Shown: positions 44,845-56,454, counted from the first letter of the stretch. The stretch: DNA of 64,000 bases from Oegoconia quadripuncta (GCA_949316235.1 OX438754.1:4945501-5009500); one strand, 5' to 3'. The notes: generated by a model from the sequence alone, not told the origin. Translations and numbers: made by a program.

Positions 44845-45689
44845 TAAATGTAATAAATTTTCCAAATCCTTACAATTGATATTTTGATTTATACATACTT
44901 ATAAGCACGCAAAAAGATAATAAGAATTTTCTATATTGTATAAACCTAGTATAGGTACCAATAGCTAATAAAAATGAAAAAAAAAATAGAAGCACATGAA
45001 ATATTGTTATCTTTTTGAATATGGGTAGAGTTGCAATTTAAAAGTGAAGTCAAACGGTCGAATACTATCATGAAAGGTTTATGATAATACGTATTTATAT
45101 TTTATTTTTATTAAAAAATTTATTTGAAATCACAGCCAAAATTTAAAATATAAATTACACATTTAGAAGCCAAATTAAGATCAGTGAGTTTATATTAAAT
45201 TTCGTGTAAAAACTAGGTACCCTATTTGAATATTGTAAGCTCTGAGTTTTTTAAATTATATAACCAATAATTGTGAGATAAATGACCTTTAAACTCCTGC
45301 ATCTGATTTAAGAAGTCTTAAGAAAAACTTTATATACAATTAAACTATTTAATTATTTCTGGAAAAATGTCCTCGACTTTAGCTTTTTTTATCATTAAAA
45401 AAAGCTAAACTGGATGCAGGTTTGATCACAATCGCAACGTTGGAAGTCATGTGGAAGAAGATGAAGCACGCAATCTTATCTTATTTTTCCAATTTTAGAC
45501 AAATCCGCATATTTTTTTACAAAAGGACACTTACGCCCAAATACTCAAAACGCTTCTTAAGAATTCCTAAAATATGCTGTCACTTTGATGTTTTATTGTC
45601 TTTTTAAAGTTTAAAGCTTTTGAATATTCGGACGTTAGATACACACATATACTATTATACTATACTTCTCTTAAATTTGTACTAAGTCG
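44845..45689. other. Intronic, nothing recognised
   Basis: AT-rich. An acceptor-like 'ccaattttag' at 45500 is followed in the common phase by only 19 codons without a domain. Confidence 0.35.
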
Positions 45690-46335
45690 TAGGCTAAAAA
45701 GTACTTACAATACAAATATTCCTTATTGCACACAATAGTTCATATAATTTTGATCGTAACAATAAACACAATTACTAGTTAAGTTGTAGGCCAAAAAGTA
45801 CTTACAATGCAAATACTCTTTATTGTATACAGTAGTTTACAATAAATTTTGATGAAATGAATAGAATATTTTTAGTAATTAAGTAGTAAGTAAGGCCAAA
45901 AGTACTTTCAACACAAATATTGTATAAAATAATCTACAATACATTTTAATAAAAACATTAGAACATAATTAATTGTTAATTAGTAGACCAAAAATACTCC
46001 TTATTGCTCAAAATAAGTTACAATAAATTTAGATGATAACAATAGATCATAATTAGTACTTTAATAGGCCAAAATTAGTTTCACTACAATTACTCTTTTT
46101 TGCACAAAATAATTTACAATAAATTTTGATGACAACAATACAACATAATTAGTACTTAAATAAAACATGTTCTATATTGTTCGAAATAAGTTACAATAAA
46201 TTTCGATAATTACAATAGAGCATAATTAGTACTCAAGTAGTACCACAAAAGTACTAATAAAAATGATGATAATAATAGCAGCTAATTACAATACAAAATA
46301 CTTTTATTGCACAAAGTAATTTCCAATAATTGAAG
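45690..46335. repeat. Degenerate tandem array, about 6 units of 90-110 bp
   Basis: Each unit repeats 'ggccaaaa.gtactt.caat', 'aaatactctttattg.aca', 'gtttacaataaattttgatg' and 'aacaatagaacataattagt' with drift. It lies just 3' of the 46.4 kb FLYWCH exon on the - strand, within its possible 3' flank. Non-coding. Confidence 0.8.
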
Positions 46336-46428
46336 TTAAGTAGATATTGGGTTCTGGGAGCCGGCACTTCCACTTTCCCTCAAAAAGTACCTATGTAAGT
46401 TGTAGGTTCTGGGATTATCTAAATCTAA

Positions 46429-46622
46429 TTATGGCGGTTGATGGCAGTGTATGTTATTGCATTTTATAATCATTTCCCCGATTGTAAAGATGGCCGCCCG
46501 ACACCTCGCGTGGGTTGCGCACTGCCAACGGGTCTTGACACCACTCTGACGGTGATAACAGAACCTGAAACCATCCACAGTGATGATGCTGCCACCCCTC
46601 GATGAAGTAGTGTAGTTTATTC
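46429..46622 (-). CDS. mod(mdg4): Terminal exon: FLYWCH zinc finger, duplicate 1
   Basis: Acceptor 'tattttttccag' then 2 + 189 bases and a stop (63 aa). Core: 'SRGGSIITVDGFRFCYHR', 'KTRWQC', C-x5-C ('ATHARC'), 'IFTIGEM', then 'NIHCHQPP'. The stop is three residues after the last His. The same exon, intron edge and 3' flank recur at 49.8 kb, so the pair arose by a local duplication. Confidence 0.87.
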
Positions 46623-47944
46623 CTGGAAAAAATATAGAATTCAATGTTCCATTTCATGAGATTTATACAGGACGAATTCAACATTAACAACTTTACGGAT
46701 TAAACAAATTCAATTGTATTGTTGAAGTAATATATTTTAAAATACAGGCAATATTACTATTGTAACTATACGTAGACGTATAATAAGTTTTTTTTAATTT
46801 TACTACGAGATAGACATACATACATAGCTATAGCTTACCTCTGTCCATATTAGAAATGAGATCACCAAAGGCAGATTCGCCATCTACTCAAAAAATTCTT
46901 TTTAGGTAACTTAACTAATCTCTAACTACACTCTAACCTAACTACACAGCTACATCATTAATACTGATATCTACTATGTAACCTGACAATTTGTAATTAG
47001 CTTAATTAATACCTAAGTGTACATTGTGACTAGATAGACTAGATTCCATTTGAGACTAGAATTCCCACAGATAAAACTGTGCAAATGATTATGTGGCAAT
47101 GCTTGAATTAAGACTAATGTAAACTATTTAATAATAAAGAATATTATTACCTAAAGAAAATAAATACCTACCAAAGATCTTAATACCTGCATGACTGCAT
47201 GTTAACTCGGTTGACAAGTTAAGTCAGCACCAAAGTAGCTTAGAAACTTGGGTTATGTGCAGTCGAGTTGCTCAAACAAATATATTTGAAAAATCAAAGG
47301 AAAATTACCCTTCGCTGCATTGATAACAAAATCATTTCATGTTAAAAAACACATCAAGCAGGAAAGCAAAGAAAAATTAATTTTATCATCCTGACAACAA
47401 AGTTAACTTTTCTTCGACATATTTGAACAATTTCACATATTTCAAACAGACTGCATATCTACTTATGATGCTGACAGTACGCACGATATGAGTTACATTT
47501 AAGTTTTGGGCACGTAAGTTTGAGCGTAAACGCGCTTCCACTTTGGCTCAATAACTATATCTAAGTAAGTTGTGTTTTCTGGCAGAGCGCGCAACCATGT
47601 TCGCTTAAAAAGAACTCCTAGTAAGCAGTGGGTTCAAGAGGGGTGACCTTTCTAAGCATAACGTCTAATTGGTATAACACGCTTCGCATAAATATCTCAA
47701 ATCATAACTATAGCGTAGCATATTTTTTAGTTTGCATAATTATCGATTGTCCTAACAGACATTACTCATAATTTATATTCCATAATATACTTACGACCTA
47801 GTTTTGAATTACACTAACACCTGTTTAATTCTATGCTAATATGGCCTAATAGTTTACTTGTTTAGACATAATTTTAATAGATATAACGATATTTTAATAT
47901 CATTTTCATGAAACCTAAAATTTTAAACCCTCTCCGTGTCTTAA
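46623..47944. other. Intronic; partial third copy of a FLYWCH 3' flank
   Basis: At about 47515-47615, 'cttccactttggctcaa' and 'aagtaagttgtgttttctgg' resemble the 3' flank of the 46.4 kb exon at about 46365-46420 ('cttccactttccctcaa', 'taagttgtaggttctggg'), but no FLYWCH sequence follows. The rest is AT-rich. Confidence 0.4.
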
Positions 47945-48197
47945 TGTAAACAACACGGGTTTTACGAATCGGAAGTCGCAGGTTCGATCCCCAGCGGTTT
48001 AAATTCGGTTTGGTTGGTGGCACTTTAAATATCCGCCTGGCTAGCTGCCACCATCTTACCTAAATCTGTCGCCAAGCAGCAATGTTAATAGCATTGTTGT
48101 GTTCCGGTTGTCAGAGATAAGATAGCCAGTCCCCCAAATAGGTTGGGTTTCCGGGTCAATACGCTTTCACCTTCGACCTCATCTTCACTTAACATCA
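47945..48197 (+). mobile_element. SINE, family B, part 1 (split)
   Basis: tRNA-like head 'aatgtaaacaacacgggttt' and 'ggttcgatccccagcggttt', then the body. The 3' end resumes at about 48441 after a MITE. Confidence 0.8.
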
Positions 48198-48440
48198 GGG
48201 CCCGCAGTCTCGACATAGATAGCAACCGATTTCGGTCGTTAACTCCTAACGATCTTATTCTAAATGTTATAGTGTTCATAATCATATCGGTTTTTGTTGG
48301 AAGCCTGAATCGTAGTTTCAATGGAAACCGATATTTTGATACTAAAGACTCTAATTCTCCAATTAAAATAACATTGTTAGGACTTAACGACCGAAATCGG
48401 TGGTATAGCGATCGCTATCTAAGTCTAGACTGCGGGTCCT
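48198..48440. mobile_element. MITE nested in a SINE, 'gcccgcagtct' termini
   Basis: Left 'ggcccgcagtctcgacatag' and 'accgatttcggtcgttaa' pair with right 'acgaccgaaatcggt' and 'gtctagactgcgggtcc'. The SINE phrase 'acatcagg...tgtgattgagg' is cut exactly at its ends. Confidence 0.85.
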
Positions 48441-48478
48441 GGTGTGATTGAGGTCAGGTAATGTTAGTACATAAAAAA
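48441..48478 (+). mobile_element. SINE, family B, part 2
   Basis: 'gtgtgattgaggtcaggtaa' followed by the A-run tail. Confidence 0.75.
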
Positions 48479-48511
48479 AATCCCCCGTAGCATGATATAG
48501 TTTGTCGCGCG

Positions 48512-48612
48512 TGGAGCGACGTGAGTGTGGGATAGTTGTATATTTCGTCCAAACGAATGAGCAGGACAAATGTTGTTTCGCGCGACATAAACGTTTATCG
48601 CGCCTATCATGT
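48512..48612. repeat. Dispersed repeat, copy at 8.5 kb
   Basis: 'gggatagttgtatatttcgt', 'gagcaggacaaat' and 'cgtttatcgcgcct' are shared with 8498-8605. Confidence 0.7.
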
Positions 48613-48919
48613 TACTAGTGTTGGATCGATTTGCTCTGGCTGCTGGTTAAGACGCGTGCCGAATTGGTCTTCCTAGAGTGTTGTAAAGCGCTGAGCGCGG
48701 GTCCTTTGGCGGAGCTCATTTATATTATCTTGCATGGCTGCATGCCTGCATGCTTGCTTGCTTGCATGTGTGTCAGAACTTATTTATGTTATGGTTTTTG
48801 AACATATTTAAGTGGGTATTGTATACAATACTACAATAATATATCATGCGTTTAAAGATTTAGGACAACGAAATAAATAAATAAATAATAATAAATAAAT
48901 ATCCTTAGACTTAAATCTC

Positions 48920-49242
48920 GCAGAAGACCGACGTCTGAGTAGTGGCATTTTGCCACTGTGCTTCGTCCGGTGAGCGAGTGTGCCGGAGGCCCACCTTCCA
49001 GTCTCTCTCCAGAATGGTAGCGGTATTTAAAGAGTTAGTACCCCAGGAGGGTACCAGTACTGCTGGAGAATCCCTCATCGCTCAGGCTACCCTACTTATT
49101 CTGGGGTGGACACCTTCCTCAAAGGCCGGCAACGCATCTGTGACCCTTTTGGTGTTGCGGGTGCCCATGGGCGGCGGTGATTGCTTTCCATCAGGTGACC
49201 CGCATGCTCGTTTGCCGCACTCTCATATAAAAAAAAAAACAT
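48920..49242 (+). mobile_element. LINE 3' tail, longest copy
   Basis: Encodes 'CHCASSGERV', 'FQSLSRMVAVFKELVPQ' and '...GNASVTLL' in overlapping frames, then the 3'UTR and an A-run. It extends further 5' than the copies at 1.5 and 54.5 kb. Confidence 0.85.
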
Positions 49243-49485
49243 ACACACAGAGCCATCTAGTTACACAGTAAGCAACTATAGGCTTGTGTTGTGGATACCA
49301 GATGGTGATGGTTGATATAGGCTACATAAATACATTTTTTTTTTGTAAATAAATACTTATTATAAATGAAAACATCCATAACTCGGGTACACATGTGCGT
49401 ATTCATCACACAAACATATGCCCCTAGCGGGATTCGAACCCGCAACCTTTTGGTATAGTGGTCAGAGTTGCTAACCACTACACTG
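49243..49485 (-). mobile_element. SINE, family A, full length
   Basis: Head-to-head with the preceding LINE tail. The - strand starts 'tgtagtggttagcaactctg', with B-box-like 'ggttcgaatcccgctagggg'. Confidence 0.82.
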
Positions 49486-49764
49486 CAATAGTCGTTAAAT
49501 GTTATAAATGAAAAGTTTTTGAGTTTGTAGATTATTTGTTTAGAAAATTATGACAACAGATTTTTTGAGTTGTTATTAGAGCTCATGAAATTAGTACTTT
49601 CGACATTAGGTTGAACGCAAATAGCAATAAACGTTATGTCAATCGATAATTACGACAAAAGATATTATGCAACATGCAATTATGAATATAAATGTTATGC
49701 CATAAAAGGTAGAACCGGTTCTGGGAGCGCGCTCTTAAACTTTAAGCTTGAAAGCACAGTCAAA

Positions 49765-49958
49765 TTATGTCGGCTGATGCAAGTGTATATTGTTGCATTT
49801 AGTAATCATTCCTGCGATTGTAAAGATGAACGCCTTACACCTAGTATGAGTTGCGCACTGCCATCGGATCTTGAAACCGTTTTGACGATGACGACAGAAC
49901 CTGAAGCCATCCACAATGATGATGCTGCCCCCCCTCGATGATTTAGCGAAGTTTATTC
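49765..49958 (-). CDS. mod(mdg4): Terminal exon: FLYWCH zinc finger, duplicate 2
   Basis: Acceptor 'aaattttttTCAG' then 2 + 189 bases and a stop (63 aa), exactly the length of the 46.4 kb exon. Core: 'SRGGSIIIVDGFRFCRHR', 'IRWQC', 'ATHTRCKA', 'NIHLHQPT'. About 15 of 63 residues differ from the sister copy, including C to L between the two zinc-ligand His residues. The frame is intact and ligands are kept, so it looks functional rather than decaying. Confidence 0.85.
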
Positions 49959-50244
49959 CTGAAAAAAATTTACAATTTAATATTCCATTTGACGAGACAA
50001 GATGATTTTTTTTATATATATAAATACGACGGACAGTTAGAAGTTATAAAGTCTGGTTTCTGAACTAGGAAAAGTATCCTGTATTCCAGGTTACCAAAAC
50101 TTCACCTCCAGAGAATTCTAATTTACATTTGTAGGTTAAAAGTACTTAGCTTAAAAGTAAGTAATACAGCGTCTGTCTGAAGGCTAACTAAAGGTAGAGG
50201 GCATACCTACACCGATCTACGAATTCAATACAATAATACGTTCA

Positions 50245-50432
50245 GAGGGCGGAGTGTGAGTTTTGTTTCGACTTAACTTTACTACCGCGTTCGCGTTTAC
50301 GTGACGATTTGTATGAAGAAATGAGCAGCGCCTCTAGCGGATAGTTTGCAAAACGATTTTTTTCATAGATACTTTTTGCGTAAACGCGAACTAAAGTTAA
50401 AAACGAGACAAATCTCGCACTTCGCACACAGG
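50245..50432. mobile_element. MITE, about 190 bp
   Basis: Inverted arms: 'gagtgtgagttttgtttcg' and 'cgcgttcgcgtttacg' against 'cgtaaacgcgaac' and 'cgagacaaatctcgcacttc'. Confidence 0.75.
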
Positions 50433-50611
50433 AGGCTGTTGGGGCTGCTACGGTTTTGCAGTGCCTCCGGTATGCTAGCAGAGGCTCAAATCGACGGATT
50501 TCACGCGATCATGAAGAAGAAAAGCGTATACGTGGCAGTCACAACAGCTTGCTGAACGTATGGGTTGACAGGTGGGATGTTCTAGGATACGTCTGCATGT
50601 TAAGCGCTTAT

Positions 50612-50800
50612 TACACTATCCTATTTGTGGGTAATCTAATTAGGAAATAGGATGGTGTAACCGAAATTTAGATTCCGATTGGAAGATCCCAACCGCACTA
50701 CTTTCATCCCAAATGCAGAGACTAATTCGGCATACAGGTTTGGTTCTGTTAATTCGAATATCCTAATTCAACCAGCAACGTATGCAGAGAGCGCTTTATA
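50612..50800. repeat. Dispersed repeat, relatives at 0.95 and 53.6 kb
   Basis: 'cactatcctatttgtgggta' with 'aattaggaaatag' recurs at about 53567; the second half recurs at about 945-1040. Confidence 0.65.
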
Positions 50801-50997
50801 AGGATCCGATCCCAAGAAATAAAGTCCACTTAATGTCTGAAATAAAATTTAATACACAAATTGATTTTTAGAATAAATTTTGAAATAGTTACAGGTTGTA
50901 ATTACTATAGTAACTACGCGTTGGTAAGTAATAAGATTTTAATCTTTAATATGAGAAAGATGTACACGTAGGTGTGATAAGTACGTACATAATACAA

Positions 50998-51175
50998 ATT
51001 ATGTATAAGGATATAAGGATTATAGCGTAACCGTTTCCATACGAAATGTAATAGTTTCTTAAACAATAATACCGTTAATTAATAATACTATTTATGAAAT
51101 TCATATATACATATGTATTATTATTTAACATTTTCAATGGAAACGGGCTACGCTATTTAATCCTTATATCCGGTC
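50998..51175. repeat. Inverted repeat, about 180 bp
   Basis: 'aaggatataaggattatagc' and 'gtttccatacga' pair with 'caatggaaac', 'gctacgct' and 'taatccttatatcc'. MITE-like. Confidence 0.7.
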
Positions 51176-51284
51176 TATATATTTCATTTGCTTTGTGTAA
51201 TTGTTTTTAATTAATTATTAATATTTTGTATCAGTTATGCCCTGACAGGTTGACTTGACCAATATCACCGACATCAGCCAATCA

Positions 51285-51600
51285 GGAGCTAGTATCAAGA
51301 GTAGGAGAAGAGAGTGGGAATGGCTGAGGACGAAACAGTTTTTGAGCGGACAGTTTTGGTGTGATAAACCTAGTAGAGTGTTGAATATACGTCAGATTTT
51401 TCCTTCCGATAGTCTGATCAGACTATTGGAAGCCGTCGGAGCCATAGTTTTGTTTGAACATTCAATACACGTCCGATCCGATAGTCTGCTCTTAGATTAT
51501 GTAACTGCATCGCTATCGTCATCGATTACATTGACCAATGAGAAACCGTTAAATTGCCGAGCGAGCGATGAGCCAACCAATCGCAAACACAATCGGACGT
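51285..51600. repeat. Two transposon fragments
   Basis: About 51300-51375 is the reverse of 13036-13130; about 51480-51600 resembles 19.68-19.80 kb. The long open + frame crossing here continues antisense to the next exon and is not a gene. Confidence 0.6.
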
Positions 51601-51648
51601 ATACTCCCGGCCTAAGTCGCTTGCGTGACCGCTTACGTACTATTAACT

Positions 51649-51881
51649 TTATTTTCGTTTCATTAGATTGTTGCTTGATTTTGTCATTAACGGATGGTTA
51701 TGTTCATTTCTCATACGAACTACTGTATCTTCAATTGAGTAGGCTACAGCTCGACAGCCATTATTATGATGGCTGGCACACCACCAGCGAATCCTGATGT
51801 CTCTTGCACTATGCCTGGTGAATCTATATCCGGCGATGGTTAAGGCGCGTGTGCCGCGGGTCGATACGGTGAACTTATAGG
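51649..51881 (-). CDS. mod(mdg4): Terminal exon: FLYWCH zinc finger
   Basis: Acceptor 'actgtatttccag' then 2 + 228 bases and a stop (76 aa). Core: 'STRGTRALTIAGYRFTRHS', 'IRWWC', C-x7-C ('ASHHNNGC'), 'MRNEHNHP', then a Ser/Asn/Lys tail. Very similar to the 55.5 kb exon ('RGTRAL.I.GYRFT.HS' and 'RWWCASHH' shared). The stop codon is embedded in an AATAAA (51648-51653), so the 3'UTR could be nearly absent. Confidence 0.9.
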
Positions 51882-52044
51882 CTGGAAATACAGTATATAC
51901 TTATTATATTTAGATATAACACACAATATGATTATGTACCGTCTCGGGTAGAAGTAAGGGTAAGGAGAAGTTAATATTTTCGTAGAACTTTATTCTAGAC
52001 TCGATTAATACGCATCTATGTGTACCTACGCGTAATGCTAGGAT

Positions 52045-52960
52045 ACACAAAGTGGAATTCAGCTGATTTGATAACATCAAAAAATTGGTGCTTAAATAGA
52101 GCCAAATAGTGCCTGTAGTTTAAGGGTTATTCCATATTTTGAATGAACATTCTGGCGTTACGTGATGCTGGATTCCTCATTTATATACGCAAAGACGTTT
52201 TTACTTATGATTATAATTTGCATCACAAAAAACCGGGCATAAATACTTCTTCAAAAGCAATGAAGTTATTTAGATGTCTTTGTGAAAAGTGCAGAGCACA
52301 CAACGGACTTTTGTCGGCTGGACTTTTTTGTTCTGCATCTATATTATTGCATTGAATGCCAATATTCCATCCTCGTGGGCAAAATAGACCGATCTAGATT
52401 TTTGTCTGGCCGAAAAAAGTCTGTCGTCTCACAAAGCGCGTAGTCATAAAGACATCTAAATAACTTCATTGTTTTTGAAACACTGTTTATGGGCTTGCAT
52501 ATATCGATGACATTATTTACCTAATGCACAATTTTGTTGGGATATCGGTACCATATTATTTTCATATGTAAAGTAGTCTCTGTGTATGAGGAATTTGTAT
52601 TCCAGCAACACGTGACGCCAGAAGGCTCACTTAAAATATTGAATAACTCGAACTACAGTGGCACAATTTTTTTTCTTCGAGTACGTTTTGGCAATTTTTT
52701 GCCATTATCATCATCATCATTTTATTTAAGAGCCATGCTCTTGTCGGTGGAGTTTTTTCCATATCTCTTCCACTTCAACTTCTCTTTTATCTGTTGCATG
52801 TAGCTTAATCTCGGTATTCCTCTTTTTCTTTTCCCCTCTATTCTTCCTTGTATTATGGTTTTAATGAAATCATCATGTCGTAAAAGGTGACCCAGCATTT
52901 AAAAAAATACAATATTTGATGTGCTGTTATCAAAATAGCTGAATTCTACATTGTAGATGA
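52045..52960. mobile_element. Large foldback element, about 900 bp
   Basis: Nested inverted pairs: 'gtggaattcagctgatttga' with its relative near 52920-52950; 'ccatattttgaatg' with 'aaaatattgaat' at 52640; 'ctggcgttacgtgatgctgg' with 'ccagcaacacgtgacgccag'; 'gaagttatttagatgtcttt' with 'aagacatctaaataacttc'. About 52700-52900 between the arms is an unrelated T/C-rich insert. The short open frame at 52143 is an arm artefact. Confidence 0.75.
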
Positions 52961-53129
52961 TAGCATCAAGTACGTTTTTATACTCAAAAGTACAAGGATA
53001 ACAAAAGCTAATCAGAGGTAACGCTCTCCGGCGCATGCGTCTTCCGGTCTCTCGATCTCAATGCCTCACATTTTCGCAGTTTTCAACCTATTTTATTATA
53101 TTTAACCTTTTTTTTTAATTATTGTATGA

Positions 53130-53262
53130 TTTTTTTTAATGCAAAACGGGTTGGTACTTAATCTCAATCACACCTGATGTTAAGTTAAGATGAGGTCGAA
53201 GGTGGAAGCGTACAGACCCGGAAACCCCAACACATTTTGGGGGACTGGCCATCTTATCTCTG
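53130..53262 (-). mobile_element. SINE, family B, 5'-truncated
   Basis: Only the 3' half: 'cgggttggtacttaatctc' to 'ggccatcttatctctga'. Confidence 0.7.
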
Positions 53263-53566
53263 ATCGTAGAAAAGTGATGTAGGCCTTAAAACAATGTTGT
53301 AATTAACCTCTTTGCAAGTAATTGTACAATGTGCTACAAATCAATTATGATTCTGTCATCTTGAAATGGATGACCAAGTTCATTATTTAATACCCCGACC
53401 ACTATTGTTAATGTAGAATACAGTTCAATATAATTGGGGTGGCTGGTATACCATCAGTGGACCCTCGAGTTAATAACAACATACATTAAATCGATATGCT
53501 GCAAAATATAAGCTTACCACACGTATTATTTTTATTATGCAACTCTCGAGTCCTTAAAGCACTTAG

Positions 53567-53685
53567 TACACTATCCTATTTGTAGGAAATGTAATTAGGA
53601 AATAGAAAGGTGTAATCGAAGTTAGAACAGTTAGTCCGATTTAGTGGATTGGAAAGTCCCGACCGCACTACTTTAAATTACATCA
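53567..53685. repeat. Dispersed repeat, relative of 50612
   Basis: Shares 'cactatcctatttgtaggaa', 'ggtgtaatcgaag' and 'cccgaccgcactacttt'. Confidence 0.65.
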
Positions 53686-54149
53686 TTAAATTAAATAAAA
53701 AAAATTTGGAGATATATTAAAATTCGAGTGCCAAATAAATTTCGCATGATAGGAACGTTACGAATCCCGCCAGTCGCATATGAAACTCGAGCCTTCGCAT
53801 GAGTTTTTGAAAAAAAAAAATTAAACTTCCTATGCCAATAACTTCTATTTCACTTACTATGGTTTTCCTTACGGTAAATGAACTCATCCGGCATATTCTG
53901 CTACAATCCTACAGCTAGCTGTAAACATTATCTGTGGATCCAGCACTAGGATGTGACGCAGGAGACACTATAATAATTAAATTAAAAAGAATAGAGATTC
54001 ACGTACAGATTCTGATTGTTCTCGTGCTTTGAGTTTATTAATAGTAGATAATAAATAAATAATAAATGAGACTTAAGCTTTAATACAATTTTATTTGATA
54101 CCTACTGTTGTACTGCGCATCAGAATCTCAATGCGACACATAGTCCAGT

Positions 54150-55200
54150 AAAAATACGCAATTTTTCAGGTGTAACTTCCTACAATCTTAAAGTTGATTT
54201 AAAGTCCCCATCAGTAATCAAATAAAAATGTTTTCTAACAATTCCGTAGGTATAGGTATTTAGTTGTAAAGTCTACAATATTAAAAAATATATATTAAAT
54301 TAAAGTTCCCACTGTGAACTTCATTGCGTTTACTTTAGTAACTTATTAGTAATCTGTGATTGCGTTGCAGAAGATGCTAAGTCTCCTAAAATATTTTCTA
54401 AAAAAAATATCTATGGCTACTTTCTAAAAATAGTATAACGTTACACGTTAAAACTAATTGTATTAAAACTAATAAATTCAGATTTCTAAACTATTAATAA
54501 ATTAAATTAAAATAAGAGCCTACACCTTCCTCAAAGGCCGGCAACGCATCTGTGACCCTTTTGGTGTTGCGGGTCTCCATGGGCGGCGGTGATTACTTTC
54601 CATCAGGTGACCCGCATGCTCGTTTGCCGCTCTCTCATATAAAAAAAAAAAAAAACTAATTAAGATAATAATACTGTGAAATATAAATACCTTGATATCC
54701 TTAAATTAATAAACATTAATATAAAATAATACATTTTCAACAAACAAACCTGTAACTATACAACTACACCACATTTATACGGATTACCTCAGAACGGACT
54801 TGATTGGTGAGCGAACAAACAAATAGCTTATTCGTTCGGAGGTTCATTCGTTCGGTACTGACTCGCACTAGATTCACCAAACCATGAACTTGGTTAATAA
54901 TATTAAATTAAATAACTAACTTAAAAACTAAAATCACAAGTTCATCAATTCAATAATCCAGACCTTGCTACACCAAAATTCTCACCATACCGTGCAATAT
55001 CTACGCAATCGCCGTCTGCTGATTGATATGGTATACCTATACAACGTATATCAAAAGCAAGCTACCGATTGGTTAGAAAACATTTCTATTCTATCACTGA
55101 CAGGTACTCTACCCATGTTCAAAAAAAAAAAAAATTACGGCCTTTAAGATTATAAGAAGTTAAAAGTGTATCCTTACTGGACTAACAAGTTCCGTCTGAA
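54150..55200. repeat. Second copy of the 35.6-36.2 kb repeat
   Basis: Edges match that copy. The middle is extended by a LINE tail at 54516-54654 and by about 500 bases of unmatched sequence. Confidence 0.55.
54516..54654 (+). mobile_element. LINE 3' tail
   Basis: 'gagcctacaccttcctcaaa' through 'ctcgtttgccgctctctcat' plus an A-run. Inserted into the surrounding repeat. Confidence 0.85.
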
Positions 55201-55265
55201 TCTGCAGATCGTTTTATTTATACAGGTATTTTTTTCTGATCGATTTAATAATAAATAAATAATAA

Positions 55266-55520
55266 ATATCCACATACACATACACACAGCGCCATTTAGT
55301 TCCAGACTAAGCAACTAGGCTTGTGTTATGGATACCAGATGGTTGATATACTATACAAATACATTTTTTTTTTGTAAATAAATACATATATAAATGAAAA
55401 ACATCGACGGGTACACATGTCCATACTCATCATACAAACATATGCCCCTAGCGAGATTCGAACCCGCGACCTTTTGGTATAGCAGTCAGTGTGTCTAACC
55501 ACAACTCCAAACAGGTCGTC
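55266..55520 (-). mobile_element. SINE, family A, abutting a FLYWCH exon
   Basis: Full-length copy whose tRNA-like head ends about 6 bases from the stop codon of the next exon, so it forms any 3'UTR that exon has. Confidence 0.8.
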
Positions 55521-55525
55521 AAGAT

Positions 55526-55737
55526 TTATTTGCTGTTGTCAAGAGGTGTGTGGTCATGTGTGTATTTTATAGCGACTACTATATCTCCAACAGTGAAGGC
55601 AACAGCCCGACAACCCTTCCTGTGATGAGAGGCACACCACCAGCGGGTCCTCACGTTTTTGACGCTATGTTTGGTGAATCTATACCCGTCGATAACTAGA
55701 GCGCGAGTGCCCCGCTGTGATACGGTGAACTGGTAAG
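55526..55737 (-). CDS. mod(mdg4): Terminal exon: FLYWCH zinc finger
   Basis: Acceptor 'ccgtcatttccag' then 2 + 207 bases and a stop (69 aa). Core: 'SQRGTRALVIDGYRFTKHS', 'RTRWWC', C-x7-C ('ASHHRKGC'), 'VAFTVGD', then 'THDHTP'. Sister of the 51.6 kb exon. Here too the stop lies inside an AATAAA (55525-55530), and a SINE begins only a few bases beyond it. The shared stop/poly-A overlap suggests inheritance from the common ancestor of the two exons. Confidence 0.9.
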
Positions 55738-56454
55738 CTGGAAATGACGGAGTATGATTTTAGAACCTGGAATGAACTTTATTGCGACGCAAAACATACT
55801 GAGACCTACTGAAAAATATTAATCAAAAACTTTATGTTATCGAAAGTTTATTGTTTTTTTTTCCAAAAGTAAATATAAAAAAATAAACGAAATCACCGTC
55901 AAAAAAATCAGATCTTTTCCAAGTAATTTTTATTAAACAGTCACGTTCAAAATTGTAGCCACATACCCGATGAAATTTTTTCTATTTTTTTTTTTGAATA
56001 TGTTAAGAAAAAAAAATACCAGTAGATCTTACAATACAAGAATGGTTCTCGATACATGCCAAAGTACAAAGGCGTACGAAAATCATATGAAATGGGGCTA
56101 TGACTGCACCTCTAAAAGCGACTGTACAGCGGCTCCACAATTAATCATATAGGGCCATACCACGTAGTTCTCTAAAATGTTAGTCTAGTCAAGACGATCA
56201 TTTTATTCCACGTGTGACGCAAAAATATCACTGATTGAAAGGCAATATATTACTATTTTTATAACTAGATACTTTACTTCACAAGGTGCTACTCTCTGGT
56301 GGTTACAATTAATCATGTAAACTAGCCCTGCATAAATAATTATGACGTCGGCATGCCGGCACCAAACTATCGTCCAACAGTCCAACTCTTCGGCCAACCT
56401 TCCACGTGTACAGAGATAGTTCGTACATGTTTGATGATGCCCGATCGTGATTTT
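55738..56454. other. Intronic, nothing recognised
   Basis: AT-rich with A/T runs near 55850 and 55985. No exon. Confidence 0.4.

Noticed and set aside
45485..45610. Possible exon after 'ccaattttag'
   Set aside because: Only 19 codons in the common phase, AT-rich, no domain.
51255..51797. 180-codon open frame on the + strand
   Set aside because: Its second half is antisense to the clear FLYWCH exon at 51649-51881 and its first half runs through two dispersed repeats. No domain is seen.
52143..52355. 70-codon + strand frame
   Set aside because: Lies entirely in one arm of the foldback element at 52045-52960.
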